The notes: generated by a model from the letters alone, not told the origin. Positions 1 through 7,543 are shown, counted from the first letter of the stretch. The stretch is 12,999 nt of DNA from Pseudobdellovibrionaceae bacterium (GCA_947374445.1 CANCBY010000049.1:1-12999); one strand, 5' to 3'. Numbers and translations: made by a program.

Positions 1-348
1 TATCAGGCGCAGATGTCTGCTCCACAGCAAATTCCAAACGTTCCACAGCCTGCATTTCAGCCGCAAGCGGCTCCACAGCAGCAACAGCATCCAGAGGCAA
101 TGGCTAGTGCTCGTGATATGCTCATTGCAAAAGCCAAAGCATTTCGCGAATCACAAGACATCAAGCAAAAGCATGCAAATCCAGAGCAGCTTTCAATGAA
201 CGTAGACCGTACAGAAGAGCAGTCTCTTGAAGATGCTCGTCGCATGGCTCGTGAAGTTTTGAGCTCTCCCTTTGCAAATCAAAATCTAGAAGTCCCAGCG
301 TTCATTCGCAAAAGACAGGGTCTTGATTTGGACAGCAATAAGGGCTAA
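1..348 (+). CDS. ftsZ: Cell division protein FtsZ, C-terminal part (5' end outside window)
   Basis: Frame 1 is open from the first base to TAA at 346-348, so this is the 3' end of a gene that starts to the left; the ATG at 13 is only an internal Met. The 115 visible residues are a Gln/Pro/Ala-rich disordered linker, then a charged helix-prone stretch, then VPAFIRKR near the end. That octapeptide matches the conserved C-terminal peptide of FtsZ (DIPAFLRK in E. coli), the docking site for FtsA, ZipA and related partners, and is the basis for the call. About ten residues (QGLDLDSNKG) follow it, as a C-terminal variable tail. FtsZ is the tubulin-like GTPase that builds the cytokinetic ring; its GTPase core is not in the window. 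The LpxH-type gene starts 11 bases downstream on the same strand, so the two are probably co-transcribed. Confidence 0.87.
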   Translation, partial: YQAQMSAPQQIPNVPQPAFQPQAAPQQQQHPEAMASARDMLIAKAKAFRESQDIKQKHANPEQLSMNVDRTEEQSLEDARRMAREVLSSPFANQNLEVPAFIRKRQGLDLDSNKG

Positions 349-359
349 GAGTAGTCTTT

Positions 360-1103
360 GTGACAGCTTGGTTTATCTCTGACATTCATTTAAAAGATAT
401 TAACGAACGGAGCAGCATCATACTGCTCCGTTTTTTGCATTCGCTGATCAATAAAGAGCGGCCGGCCACGCATTTGTTTTTGCTCGGAGATATATTTGAT
501 CTTTGGGTGGCAGATGCCCCTGTTTTTGTGCGAAAATTTCAGGCCATAGTAGATGCGATTCACACATTAAAAAAGAAGGGTGTGCAAATCACTTACTTCG
601 AAGGCAATCATGATTTGCACTTAAAGACCTACTGGCAAGACGTGCTTGGAATTCCGACTCATGTTGATTTTAAGATAATCGATCTAGGTCCCTACAAGGT
701 TCGCCTAGAGCACGGGGATTTGATCAACAAAGAAGACGAAGCTTATCACCGCTACAGATCAGTAATCCGTCACCCGTTGATGGAGAAGTATGCCCCTGTT
801 ATCTCTGGGAATATTCTAAACCATATGGGGATTTGGGCTAGTCGGCTCAGCCGAAAACACAGTTCAGTAGTTAGAGATATCCGCCAAGATAATTTTCGGC
901 AAATGATCCGTGCCCATGCTCAAGGAGCTTTTCGAGAGACACCTTTTGACTTGATCGTGACAGGGCATATGCATATCACGGATGATTTTATATTTACTGA
1001 AAATGATTATCCAGTTCGCTCGATCAATCTGGGGAGCTGGTTTGATGAACCCAAGGCTCTTTGCCTCAACGAAAAAGGGCCAGAATTACTGGCCCTTTCG
1101 TGA
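360..1103 (+). CDS. lpxH: LpxH-type UDP-2,3-diacylglucosamine diphosphatase (calcineurin-like metallophosphoesterase)
   Basis: This 247-aa protein starts at GTG (360), 11 bases after the ftsZ stop, with only a weak purine-rich ribosome site. It has the metal-ligand order of class I metallophosphoesterases: D8-x-H10 (SDIH), GDIFD with D44, GNHD with N83, HGD with H118, and GHMH (H203, H205). Spacing and length are close to E. coli LpxH (240 aa; D8, H10, D41, N79, H114, H195, H197). LpxH hydrolyses UDP-2,3-diacylglucosamine to lipid X on the inner face of the cytoplasmic membrane during lipid A synthesis. No signal peptide is seen, which fits. One oddity: the N-motif is GNHD, while classical LpxH has GNRD with an Arg that helps bind substrate. 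A related phosphoesterase of different specificity therefore remains possible; the fold is certain, the substrate less so. The last codons form a terminator hairpin. Confidence 0.75.
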   Translation: MTAWFISDIHLKDINERSSIILLRFLHSLINKERPATHLFLLGDIFDLWVADAPVFVRKFQAIVDAIHTLKKKGVQITYFEGNHDLHLKTYWQDVLGIPTHVDFKIIDLGPYKVRLEHGDLINKEDEAYHRYRSVIRHPLMEKYAPVISGNILNHMGIWASRLSRKHSSVVRDIRQDNFRQMIRAHAQGAFRETPFDLIVTGHMHITDDFIFTENDYPVRSINLGSWFDEPKALCLNEKGPELLALS

Positions 1104-1109
1104 TTTTTT
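1074..1109. terminator. Probable bidirectional terminator inside the end of lpxH
   Basis: AAAGGGCCAG (1074-1083) and CTGGCCCTTT (1089-1098) form a perfect 10-bp stem with a 5-base loop. On the + strand the stem is followed by CGTGA and then TTTTTT (1104-1109), ending lpxH. On the - strand the hairpin runs straight into TTTTT, a better terminator, positioned to end the convergent outer-membrane gene whose stop is at 1141. The stem lies inside lpxH coding sequence; the TGA is at 1101-1103. Confidence 0.8.
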
Positions 1110-1140
1110 GAATTAAAAAATTTAAACTACAAAATCTAAA

Positions 1141-1851
1141 TTAGAAATTCATCATGTAGCCGATAGATCCAACGATTCCCGACATCGAAGTGGATAAGTC
1201 ATTGCTACTGAGCTCAAGCTCTGATCCGCTTCCAGACTGTGTGATTGTTCCTGAAGAAGACACATTTGATGTCGTCACTAAGTTTCTTTGAATTGGTAAG
1301 TAGCGATAGTTTCCTTCAACATAAGCGCAATGGCTGTCTGTAAAGCAAAACTCAGCTCCCAAACCACCAGCCGCTCCGAAGGCACTTCCAGAAAACGTGA
1401 TGCTGGCGCTTGGCTGTGTGATCGTGCCAGTTAAGCTACCGTAGCCAAGACCTGCCTGCATATAGAAGTGAATGAATGTGTTTTCAAGAGGGTAGAGTCT
1501 CATCATCGGAAAGATCGTATAGCCAGTGAGTTTGGTCTGATCTGTAGTTCCTTTGCCACTTTGTGAAAAGTAGCTAGGAGCTAGTACCAGCGCAAACATT
1601 GAGCCGCTGAATCGATATTGATAAAGTGCTGTGAACTCTAGGCCCGAACCCATGGTTGCGGAATTTCGGCCTGAGGTGGTGTTAACAGAGTTTGCGAGTG
1701 TATCTAAGTCACTCTGACTGGCAGTGGCAAGTCCTACGCCGACGCCGATGGAGTGTCCGCCACCAGAGCCACCGCCGCTACTGCGAGCAAAGCTCTGAGT
1801 GGAAATACCAAATACCAAACCTACAAATAAAATTGCATTCAATAATTTCAT
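1141..1851 (-). CDS. Small secreted outer-membrane beta-barrel-type protein
   Basis: This 236-aa protein has a clear Sec signal peptide: basic MK, hydrophobic core at about 4-17, and cleavage predicted after SFA (residue 22). The mature start is Gly/Ser-rich (RSSGGGSGGGHS). After that come alternating aromatic/polar strands rich in Gly, Ser and Thr (for example YQYRF and GGLGAEF) and a final strand ending in Phe (YMMNF). A terminal Phe is the usual BAM recognition feature of outer-membrane barrels. Size suits an 8-stranded OmpA/OmpW-like porin-family barrel, but no specific family was recognised. Two Cys (169, 175) in one hairpin region could form a disulfide. The start is supported by GGAGG (1858-1862) six bases before ATG. 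The 141-base gap to recN shows no good terminator, so it may carry its own promoter but no convincing -35/-10 pair was found. Confidence 0.72.
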   Translation of the reverse strand: MKLLNAILFVGLVFGISTQSFARSSGGGSGGGHSIGVGVGLATASQSDLDTLANSVNTTSGRNSATMGSGLEFTALYQYRFSGSMFALVLAPSYFSQSGKGTTDQTKLTGYTIFPMMRLYPLENTFIHFYMQAGLGYGSLTGTITQPSASITFSGSAFGAAGGLGAEFCFTDSHCAYVEGNYRYLPIQRNLVTTSNVSSSGTITQSGSGSELELSSNDLSTSMSGIVGSIGYMMNF

Positions 1852-1992
1852 AACAGTCCTCCACTGATTGAGTGTCTAACTCAGTGTGAAGGACATCTTC
1901 TTTTCGTGCAACTGGGCCAGGTCTAGCCCCTGAACTAAGGTCCGAGCTTTGCTCTTGTAATAGAACATGAGTGCCCTTTTTAAACGAAAAAC

Positions 1993-3675
1993 TTATCTCA
2001 ACAACTCTTGAGCATGAGCCAAGCTTGTTTTAGTGATCTTTTCGCCAGAGATCAGTCGTGCGATCTCACGTACACGTTGCTCTTTATTCAAGTCCAAAAC
2101 CTCCATTGAGACAGCGCCCTTTTGCGGAGACTTTTGGATATAAAAGTGAGCATCTCCACAAGCTGCGACTTGCGGCAAATGCGTGACGCAAATGACTTGC
2201 TGGCCTTTGGCAATAGACTTGAGCTTTTTACCGACCTTCTCGGCTGTCGGTCCTGAGACTCCAGTGTCGACTTCATCAAACAAATAAGTGCGAGGCTGAT
2301 TTGTTGATCCTACAACACGCTTCAATGACAACAAAATTCGAGAGAGCTCACCACCGCTGGCAAACTTAGCAAGCGGACGTGGTGGATCTTTGGGTGAAGT
2401 CTGCGACATAAACTCAACGCTAGTAATCCCAGTCGAGTTGAGAGCTGATAATTTTTCGGCCTGCACCTGAAAGGTAACACCCTTCATGTTGAGATCCAAA
2501 AGCTCATCGTTGACTGAATTCGCCAAAAGCTGAGATCCGGCGTCGCGTTTTTTGTGCATCTCAAGAGCCATCTTTTGCATTTCTTTTTCTATTTTATCGG
2601 CTTGAGTCTTCATTTCAGCAAGACGGCTTTCAGAGTTTTGCAAATTAGAGATTTCAGTTTCCATTTTAATGAGAGCACTTAAAATATCATCAGCAGCAGG
2701 GCCGTATTTTTTTTGTAATTTTCGCAAGTCACTGAGGCGTTGCTGAAGAGTCTCAAGCTTTGCTGGATCGGCTTCGATCTGTGCAGAGTACTGGCGAAGA
2801 TCGTACATAGTGTCTTCGATCAAAGTTTTAGCCTGTTCAAGGTTTGCAATTTTTTCGCTCATAGCAGGATCAATCTGTGTGATCTCAGAAGATTTTTGCA
2901 ATACAGCGGCCAGGCGGCTGACTGCAGAGTCATCATCTGAATACAGAGCGGCTTCAGCCTGGTCGACAAAGCCACCAATTTTACTAGAGCTTTTTAATTT
3001 TTTGAGTTCAATTTCGATTTCGTTTTCTTCACCGGGAGAAAGATCCAGTGCTACAATTTCATCTCTTTGAAAAATTAAAAAATCGAGGCGTTGAGCTTTG
3101 GTCTGAGCTTCTTTTTCAACTTCTTGCATTTTCAATTTAAGATTTTGCAATTGGTGAAACTTTTCAGAATACAAAAGCCGTGTCTCCCAAACGCCAGCGT
3201 ACTGATCTAAGAGGTCCATATGATACGCTGTTGAAAGAAGATGACGATTCTCGTGCTGACCAGTCATCTCGATCAGCGGCGCCGTATGACCTGTGACCTC
3301 AATCAGAGGAGCCACAACATCACGCAGACCTTGCAGTGGCGAAAGAGTGCCGTTGAGATAGACCCGTGATTTGTCTTCAGCCAAAACTCGGCGCACGACC
3401 AAAAGATCGTCTTCACATTCAATCCCCATGTCTGCGAGCTTTTCTTTGAGATCTTTGCGTTTGGTAATGTCAAAAGACCCTTCGATAGAGGCCTGATTGC
3501 ATCCAGAACGAATGCTCTCGGTAGACCCTTTTGCGCCCATCAAAAGACCTAGTGATTTTAGCAAGACTGATTTGCCGGCACCTGTTTCGCCGCTCAAAAT
3601 ATTGAGGCCTTTTTTGAATTGAATATGCAAATTTTCAATGATCGCAAAATTGGTTACTTTGAGTTCAATCAGCAT
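1993..3675 (-). CDS. recN: DNA repair protein RecN (SMC-like ATPase)
   Basis: RecN is an SMC-family ATPase that acts at DNA double-strand breaks during RecA-dependent recombination. The 560-aa product begins with the typical N-terminus (LIELKVTNFAIIENL) and Walker A GETGAGKS (29-36). A predicted long coiled coil fills about 165-390. The C-terminal ATPase half has the ABC signature FASGGELSR (438-446), Walker B YLFDEVDTG (464-472) and the H-loop VTHLPQVA (497-504). Length is normal for the family (about 550-560). It starts 4 bases after the nadK stop, with AGGGAG inside the nadK end as ribosome site, so it is the last gene of a prlC-nadK-recN unit. Oddity: residues 122-141 hold a tandem duplication (APLIEVTGHT, APLIEMTGQH) just before the conserved QHE. 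No SOS-type operator was identified. Confidence 0.95.
   Translation of the reverse strand: MLIELKVTNFAIIENLHIQFKKGLNILSGETGAGKSVLLKSLGLLMGAKGSTESIRSGCNQASIEGSFDITKRKDLKEKLADMGIECEDDLLVVRRVLAEDKSRVYLNGTLSPLQGLRDVVAPLIEVTGHTAPLIEMTGQHENRHLLSTAYHMDLLDQYAGVWETRLLYSEKFHQLQNLKLKMQEVEKEAQTKAQRLDFLIFQRDEIVALDLSPGEENEIEIELKKLKSSSKIGGFVDQAEAALYSDDDSAVSRLAAVLQKSSEITQIDPAMSEKIANLEQAKTLIEDTMYDLRQYSAQIEADPAKLETLQQRLSDLRKLQKKYGPAADDILSALIKMETEISNLQNSESRLAEMKTQADKIEKEMQKMALEMHKKRDAGSQLLANSVNDELLDLNMKGVTFQVQAEKLSALNSTGITSVEFMSQTSPKDPPRPLAKFASGGELSRILLSLKRVVGSTNQPRTYLFDEVDTGVSGPTAEKVGKKLKSIAKGQQVICVTHLPQVAACGDAHFYIQKSPQKGAVSMEVLDLNKEQRVREIARLISGEKITKTSLAHAQELLR
3253..3312 (-). repeat. In-frame 30-bp tandem duplication within recN
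   Basis: The two adjacent 10-codon units encode APLIEVTGHT and APLIEMTGQH. Over the first nine codons the protein is identical at 7 of 9 positions and the DNA at 20 of 27, with most differences at third codon positions. This looks like an old duplication whose protein sequence was kept. Known RecN proteins, from memory, carry only one such segment before the QHE/QHA motif. Confidence 0.7.
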
Positions 3676-3679
3676 GGCG

Positions 3680-4669
3680 TTACTCCCTGTCTCCGAATTT
3701 TAGTTTAGCTCGAAGCAATTCAAAATAATCATAACTAGGATCTTTTACCAAATAGTGGTCGTGAGGACTGCGAGTGACAAGCACTTGATCTCCAGCAGAA
3801 ATTTCGGCCAGCTTTTGTCCGTCGACGACCAGATGAGCCTCTTGGTCATCCAATTTATTCTCTTTGGATGTTCGTAGCCCCTTAGCGGCAGGAGCTTGCA
3901 ACTTTTTGACCAACTTAAAGCTCAAAGTTTTATTGTCCGGAAAAATTGTAGGACGACTGGTAAGACTGTGCGGAGAAATTGGTGTGACCACCAGAGCTTG
4001 CACGTCTGGATGTAGGATCGGGCCTCCAGCTGCAAGGTTGTAGGCTGTTGAACCTGTAGGGCTTGAGATAATCATTCCATCAGCTTTTAGGGCTGCCACG
4101 AGTTGTCCGTCAAATTTGGTTTCAATATTTATCAGCTGACTCAAAGAGCCTCGCTCAATCACGACATCATTCAGCGCAAGAGCTTCGATTTTTTTCTTTT
4201 TCTTGGTGATCAGAGTCACATGCAGCATCGACCGCGGCCGCATTTGCATTTTATTTTGCAGAGTCAGTTCGACGGCGGTGAAGACTTCGTCGGCTCTGGT
4301 AGGAGTTAAAAATCCCAAAGATCCTAAGTTGACTCCGAGAATAGGAACGGGCTCGCCCTTGAGCATTCTCACTGCTCGCAGATAAGTTCCATCACCACCA
4401 AGAACAACCAAAAGCCCCATCTTGCTGAGGCCGGCAGAGGTCTTTATAGACTGCGTGCCCGGAATCAATTTTTGTTCAGGGGCCGTGAAGACCTTGTAGC
4501 CCCGAACTTTGAGCCAATTGGCTAAAGCTTTGGCGAGGGTGACTGCGGGCGCTGTTTCCATCCTATAGACAAGAGCCACATTTGCTTTCTCAGCAGACGT
4601 GGAACTTGTGTGAGTCTTCTTTTTAGTGGCCGTGATTTTGGACCTGATGTTGGCAGTGACGTTACTCAT
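3680..4669 (-). CDS. nadK: NAD kinase (ATP/polyphosphate-dependent NAD+ phosphorylation)
   Basis: NadK phosphorylates NAD+ to NADP+ in the cytoplasm and is the only dedicated route to NADP. The 329-aa protein has the diagnostic GGDGT (91-95), the LNDVV segment (166-170, the NE/D motif), SPTGSTAYNLAAGGPI (203-218) and SPHSLTSRP (232-240). The C-terminal FELLRAKLKFG is also typical. It is longer than usual (about 290-300 aa) because of a Ser/Thr/Lys-rich N-terminal extension (about 1-28) and an insert rich in Lys/Ala/Glu (about 255-277). The extension could be a wrong upstream start, but ATG at 4669 overlaps the prlC stop as ATGA, a common translational-coupling arrangement, so it was kept. recN follows 4 bases after the stop. 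The pairing of NAD kinase and recN is common in bacteria. Confidence 0.95.
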   Translation of the reverse strand: MSNVTANIRSKITATKKKTHTSSTSAEKANVALVYRMETAPAVTLAKALANWLKVRGYKVFTAPEQKLIPGTQSIKTSAGLSKMGLLVVLGGDGTYLRAVRMLKGEPVPILGVNLGSLGFLTPTRADEVFTAVELTLQNKMQMRPRSMLHVTLITKKKKKIEALALNDVVIERGSLSQLINIETKFDGQLVAALKADGMIISSPTGSTAYNLAAGGPILHPDVQALVVTPISPHSLTSRPTIFPDNKTLSFKLVKKLQAPAAKGLRTSKENKLDDQEAHLVVDGQKLAEISAGDQVLVTRSPHDHYLVKDPSYDYFELLRAKLKFGDRE

Positions 4670-6723
4670 GTCTCAAGAAGCCCATCACGGCGCATGAGCG
4701 CTTTAGGGTCTGGTTCGCGGCCACGAAATTTTTTGTAAAGCTCCATCGGGTGCTCGGTGCCACCGCGACTGAGGATGTTTTCGCGAAAGAGGTCTGCGAC
4801 CTCGCGATTGAAGAGCCCGCGTTCTTTGAAAAACTCAAACGCGTCAGCATCTAAAACTTCGGCCCATTTGTAGCTGTAGTAGCCTGCCGAGTAGCCACCG
4901 GCAAAAATATGACTGAACGAAACAGATGAGTTTGTTCCAGGTATTTTTGCAAGAAGCCGAGTGCTGGCCATGGCTTCAGTTTCAAATTTATCAATATCAA
5001 GTTCCGGTCCAAGAGGTCCCGTCAGCGAATGCCAGCGCATATCTAAAAATGCAAAAGCCAACTGACGAAGACTGCGGTAGCCAGTTTGAAATTTATCTGC
5101 ACGTTTGATTTTTTCGATCAGGGCACTAGGAAGTTTTTCTTCAGTTTTGTAATGTCGCGCAAAAAGATCAAGCCCCTCTTGCTCTTTCACCCAATTCTCC
5201 ATGATCTGAGATGGAAGCTCGACAAAATCCCAAAATACGTTTGGTCCTGAAAGTGTTCGATAAGTACATTGCGAAAGTAATCCGTGCAAAGCGTGACCAA
5301 ACTCGTGAAATAATGTTTGCACTTCGCCATAAGAAAGCAGTGAAGGCTTAGACGGAGTCGGCTTTGTGAAGTTGCAAACGATACTGACGTGAGGGCGACG
5401 AACCGCACCCATAAAAGAGCCTTGAGAGCGGAACTGGGTCATCCAGGCTCCACCTTTTTTGGTTTCACGCGGAAAAAAGTCCATATAAAAAAGGCCAACG
5501 TATTTTTGCGTGCCTTCTTCGCGGACTTCAAAAACTTTGACATCTTCGTGGTATGCAGGAACATCAAAAATCTGTTTGAAATTTAAAGAGTAAAGTCGGC
5601 GCGCATGTTCAAAAACGCCATCGATAACTTTTTCAAGTTGAAAGTAAGGTCTCAACTCTTCATCATTATATGCATATTTTTTTTCTTTTAGCCGTTCAGA
5701 GTAGTAAGCAAAATCCCAAGGCATGACTTCTTCAACGCCATCGATTGATTTTTTATAAGCTTTCAATTCTGCCAAATCTTTTTCGGCCGCTTTTTTTGAC
5801 GGTGTCAAAAGTTCTTCAAGAAAATTTAAAACTCTGGTTGAAGTTTCGGCCATTCTCTCCGCCAATACAAAGTCAGCGTGTGAAGGCCAGCCAAGAAGCG
5901 TGGCTCGCTCTTGACGAAGGCGAACAATATTTTTAACAGTCTCTTGGTTGTCAAAAGAGTCGTTAAAGGCTCGAGAGTTGTAAGCCAGCCACATTTTTTT
6001 TCGAAGCTCTCTGTTTTGCGCGTACTGCATGAGCGGCATAAATGAGGGAGCTTGCAGATTGAACACCCATTTTTCAACGTGGCCTTTTTTCTGAGCCTCA
6101 AGAGCAGCGGCCTCGACAGCACCATCAGGAAGGCCGAGCAAATCTGTTCGGTCTGAAATGACGAGCTCAAAAGCGTTTGTGGCTTTGAGGACATTTTCAG
6201 AAAAACGAGGGCCTAAAACACTGAGCTCTTGATCAATCTTTCTTAACTTCTCTTTGTCGGTCGCTGACAGCAAAGCACCATTGCGTGTGAAATCTTTGAA
6301 AAACTTTTCGGTGAGCTTGAGGTCTTCGCCAATTAAGCCCAGGCTTTTGCGACTCTCAAAAACAATGCGAATTTTTGAAAACAAAGTAGAATCAAGTGCT
6401 ATATCACTTTGGTAGCTGGCAAGCAGTGGAGAGATTTCTTTAGCCAGAGCTTGGTGAGCTTCATTGGCCTCGGCGCTGAACAGATTAAAATAGGTCTCAC
6501 TGACTTGGTCTAAAAGCTCAGACGAAGTTTCAAGGCCTAAAATTGTATTCTGAAAGCTAGCCGGTAGTGCTTTGATTTTTTCGATGTTTTGTTTGGCCAA
6601 TTTGATCGCGTAATCAAATGCTGGAAGATAATGTTCCACTTTGATTTGATCAAACGGGATGGCTTGGTCGCGGGTTGCAAATGGAGCTGCTTCTACGGAG
6701 GCAATAAATGGATTTTGTGTCAT
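4666..6723 (-). CDS. prlC: Oligopeptidase A, M3 family zinc metallopeptidase
   Basis: Oligopeptidase A is a cytoplasmic zinc endopeptidase that degrades short peptides, including cleaved signal peptides. Numbered from the ATG at 6723 the protein has 685 residues (E. coli PrlC: 680). It carries the zinc site HEFGH (473-477) with the third ligand in FVELPSQ (E502), and the substrate-binding SHIFAGGYSAGYYSY block (about 604-618). The C-terminal ILSRGGTEHPMELYKKFRGREP-type ending is close to PrlC and favours it over Dcp. Start choice: MTQNPF aligns with the E. coli start MTNPLL and has AAAGG just upstream, although only one base away. The frame also opens at ATG 6738, directly after a hairpin and without a ribosome site. 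nadK overlaps its stop by four bases (ATGA), so the two are probably translationally coupled. Confidence 0.9.
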   Translation of the reverse strand: MTQNPFIASVEAAPFATRDQAIPFDQIKVEHYLPAFDYAIKLAKQNIEKIKALPASFQNTILGLETSSELLDQVSETYFNLFSAEANEAHQALAKEISPLLASYQSDIALDSTLFSKIRIVFESRKSLGLIGEDLKLTEKFFKDFTRNGALLSATDKEKLRKIDQELSVLGPRFSENVLKATNAFELVISDRTDLLGLPDGAVEAAALEAQKKGHVEKWVFNLQAPSFMPLMQYAQNRELRKKMWLAYNSRAFNDSFDNQETVKNIVRLRQERATLLGWPSHADFVLAERMAETSTRVLNFLEELLTPSKKAAEKDLAELKAYKKSIDGVEEVMPWDFAYYSERLKEKKYAYNDEELRPYFQLEKVIDGVFEHARRLYSLNFKQIFDVPAYHEDVKVFEVREEGTQKYVGLFYMDFFPRETKKGGAWMTQFRSQGSFMGAVRRPHVSIVCNFTKPTPSKPSLLSYGEVQTLFHEFGHALHGLLSQCTYRTLSGPNVFWDFVELPSQIMENWVKEQEGLDLFARHYKTEEKLPSALIEKIKRADKFQTGYRSLRQLAFAFLDMRWHSLTGPLGPELDIDKFETEAMASTRLLAKIPGTNSSVSFSHIFAGGYSAGYYSYKWAEVLDADAFEFFKERGLFNREVADLFRENILSRGGTEHPMELYKKFRGREPDPKALMRRDGLLET

Positions 6724-6738
6724 ACCTTTAGCTAGCAT

Positions 6739-6762
6739 AAAAGCCGATGGGACTCATCGGCT
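6739..6762 (-). terminator. Hairpin just upstream of prlC; probable weak terminator or leader structure
   Basis: AGCCGATG and CATCGGCT (6762-6755 and 6749-6742 on the - strand) form a perfect 8-bp stem with a 5-base loop. It is followed by TTT and then directly by ATG at 6738. It lies 45 bases after the lipoprotein stop, so it may terminate that gene. Its short T-run and position against prlC also allow read-through or a 5'-leader role. Confidence 0.5.
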
Positions 6763-6807
6763 GTGCATGCTTTTTTAGCTATTTATGCGGAGTGCAGTTG
6801 TGGTGCG

Positions 6808-7509
6808 TTAGAATCCGCAAGTGTAATATGAAAGACCCCAGCTATTAGTTTTATAGCGACAGTTGCTTTGTCCATAGCCGCCACCGTAGTAGCCACCAGC
6901 GCCGTAATAACCGCCACCGTAATATGGGTTTGTATAGTAAGGATCGTAAGTAGTAGTTGTCGTTGCTCCCGCATTGTAGTTATCAACCCCTGCTCCAGTC
7001 GTGCAAACTCCAACCGATGATCCGCCACCGATAGGTCGGCAGAATCCACCGTTAGTGCAAGAGTTGGCAGTGCGCACATCGCAGGAAGCAGCGACAGCCG
7101 TAAAGCAATTGCTATCACCACCGTATTGTAGTGGCGAGTAACTCACCTGCTGCATATTCAGAGCTGCGGTATTTTGTGCTTGATAAATTGTGCTCGTATT
7201 ATAGCCCCAATAAGCACTGTAAGTTAGAGTGTTTGCCGGGACACAAGCAAATCCCCAGTCGCCGTTGTAGATAGGACGAGTTCCGTAGCTACAGCCGCAA
7301 AAGCCTCCGTTGGTCCCATAAGTATAGCTTGTGGGCGAGGTCAATCCTGGCAGGGTTGAGTAGACAGTGTTATTGCAAGTTGCCGTGCAAGGAGTTGCGG
7401 CTACTTGGCTGCCACCGCCGTCATCTTTTTTCTGACAGGCGGCAAGAGATAATAGACCGGTCAACAGCAAGGCACTGGCAATTTTAATCGAGTTTGTAGT
7501 TAGGCTCAT
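6808..7509 (-). CDS. Cysteine-rich lipoprotein with Gly/Tyr-rich C-terminus, function unknown
   Basis: The 233-aa product has a lipoprotein signal peptide: a hydrophobic core at about 8-22 and lipobox LAAC with lipidated Cys25, followed by QKKDDGGG, a flexible tether. The mature chain has twelve further Cys (41, 45, 71, 73, 89, 135, 143, 151, 157, 169, 217, 231), an even number that suggests up to six disulfides in the periplasm or on the surface. TNGGFC occurs twice (66-71 and 152-157), each followed by another Cys 11-17 residues on, hinting at a duplicated small Cys-knot-like module. Residues about 190-213 are Tyr/Gly repeats (YYGGGYYGAGGYYGGG). No family was recognised and no enzyme motif is visible. 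The start is firm: GAGGAG (7518-7523) lies 8 bases before ATG. A TAAAAT -10-like box lies at 7544-7549. Confidence 0.75.
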   Translation of the reverse strand: MSLTTNSIKIASALLLTGLLSLAACQKKDDGGGSQVAATPCTATCNNTVYSTLPGLTSPTSYTYGTNGGFCGCSYGTRPIYNGDWGFACVPANTLTYSAYWGYNTSTIYQAQNTAALNMQQVSYSPLQYGGDSNCFTAVAASCDVRTANSCTNGGFCRPIGGGSSVGVCTTGAGVDNYNAGATTTTTYDPYYTNPYYGGGYYGAGGYYGGGYGQSNCRYKTNSWGLSYYTCGF

Positions 7510-7543
7510 AAATTCAACTCCTCTAAATTTAATAATTCAGAAA

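Noticed and set aside
5826..6194. Open frame of 122 codons on the - strand
   Set aside because: It lies wholly inside prlC in another frame of the same strand; prlC carries clear family motifs there.
4666..6738. Dcp (peptidyl-dipeptidase) as identity of the M3 peptidase
   Set aside because: The C-terminal third (ELPSQ-x-MENW, FSHIFAGGY, ILSRGGTEHPMEL) and the start region agree better with oligopeptidase A.
6754..6777. FliA-like promoter (TAAA and GCCGATGA on the - strand)
   Set aside because: The gap between the boxes is 12 bases instead of about 15, and GCCGATGA is explained by the hairpin stem.
6890..6945. Short repeats in the Gly/Tyr-coding part of the lipoprotein gene as a CRISPR or VNTR
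   Set aside because: The units are irregular codon repeats for Gly and Tyr with no spacers; they are explained by the protein sequence.
6783..7121. Open frame of 112 codons on the - strand within the lipoprotein gene
   Set aside because: It is an overlapping frame of the lipoprotein gene; that gene has a lipobox and a strong ribosome site, this frame has neither.
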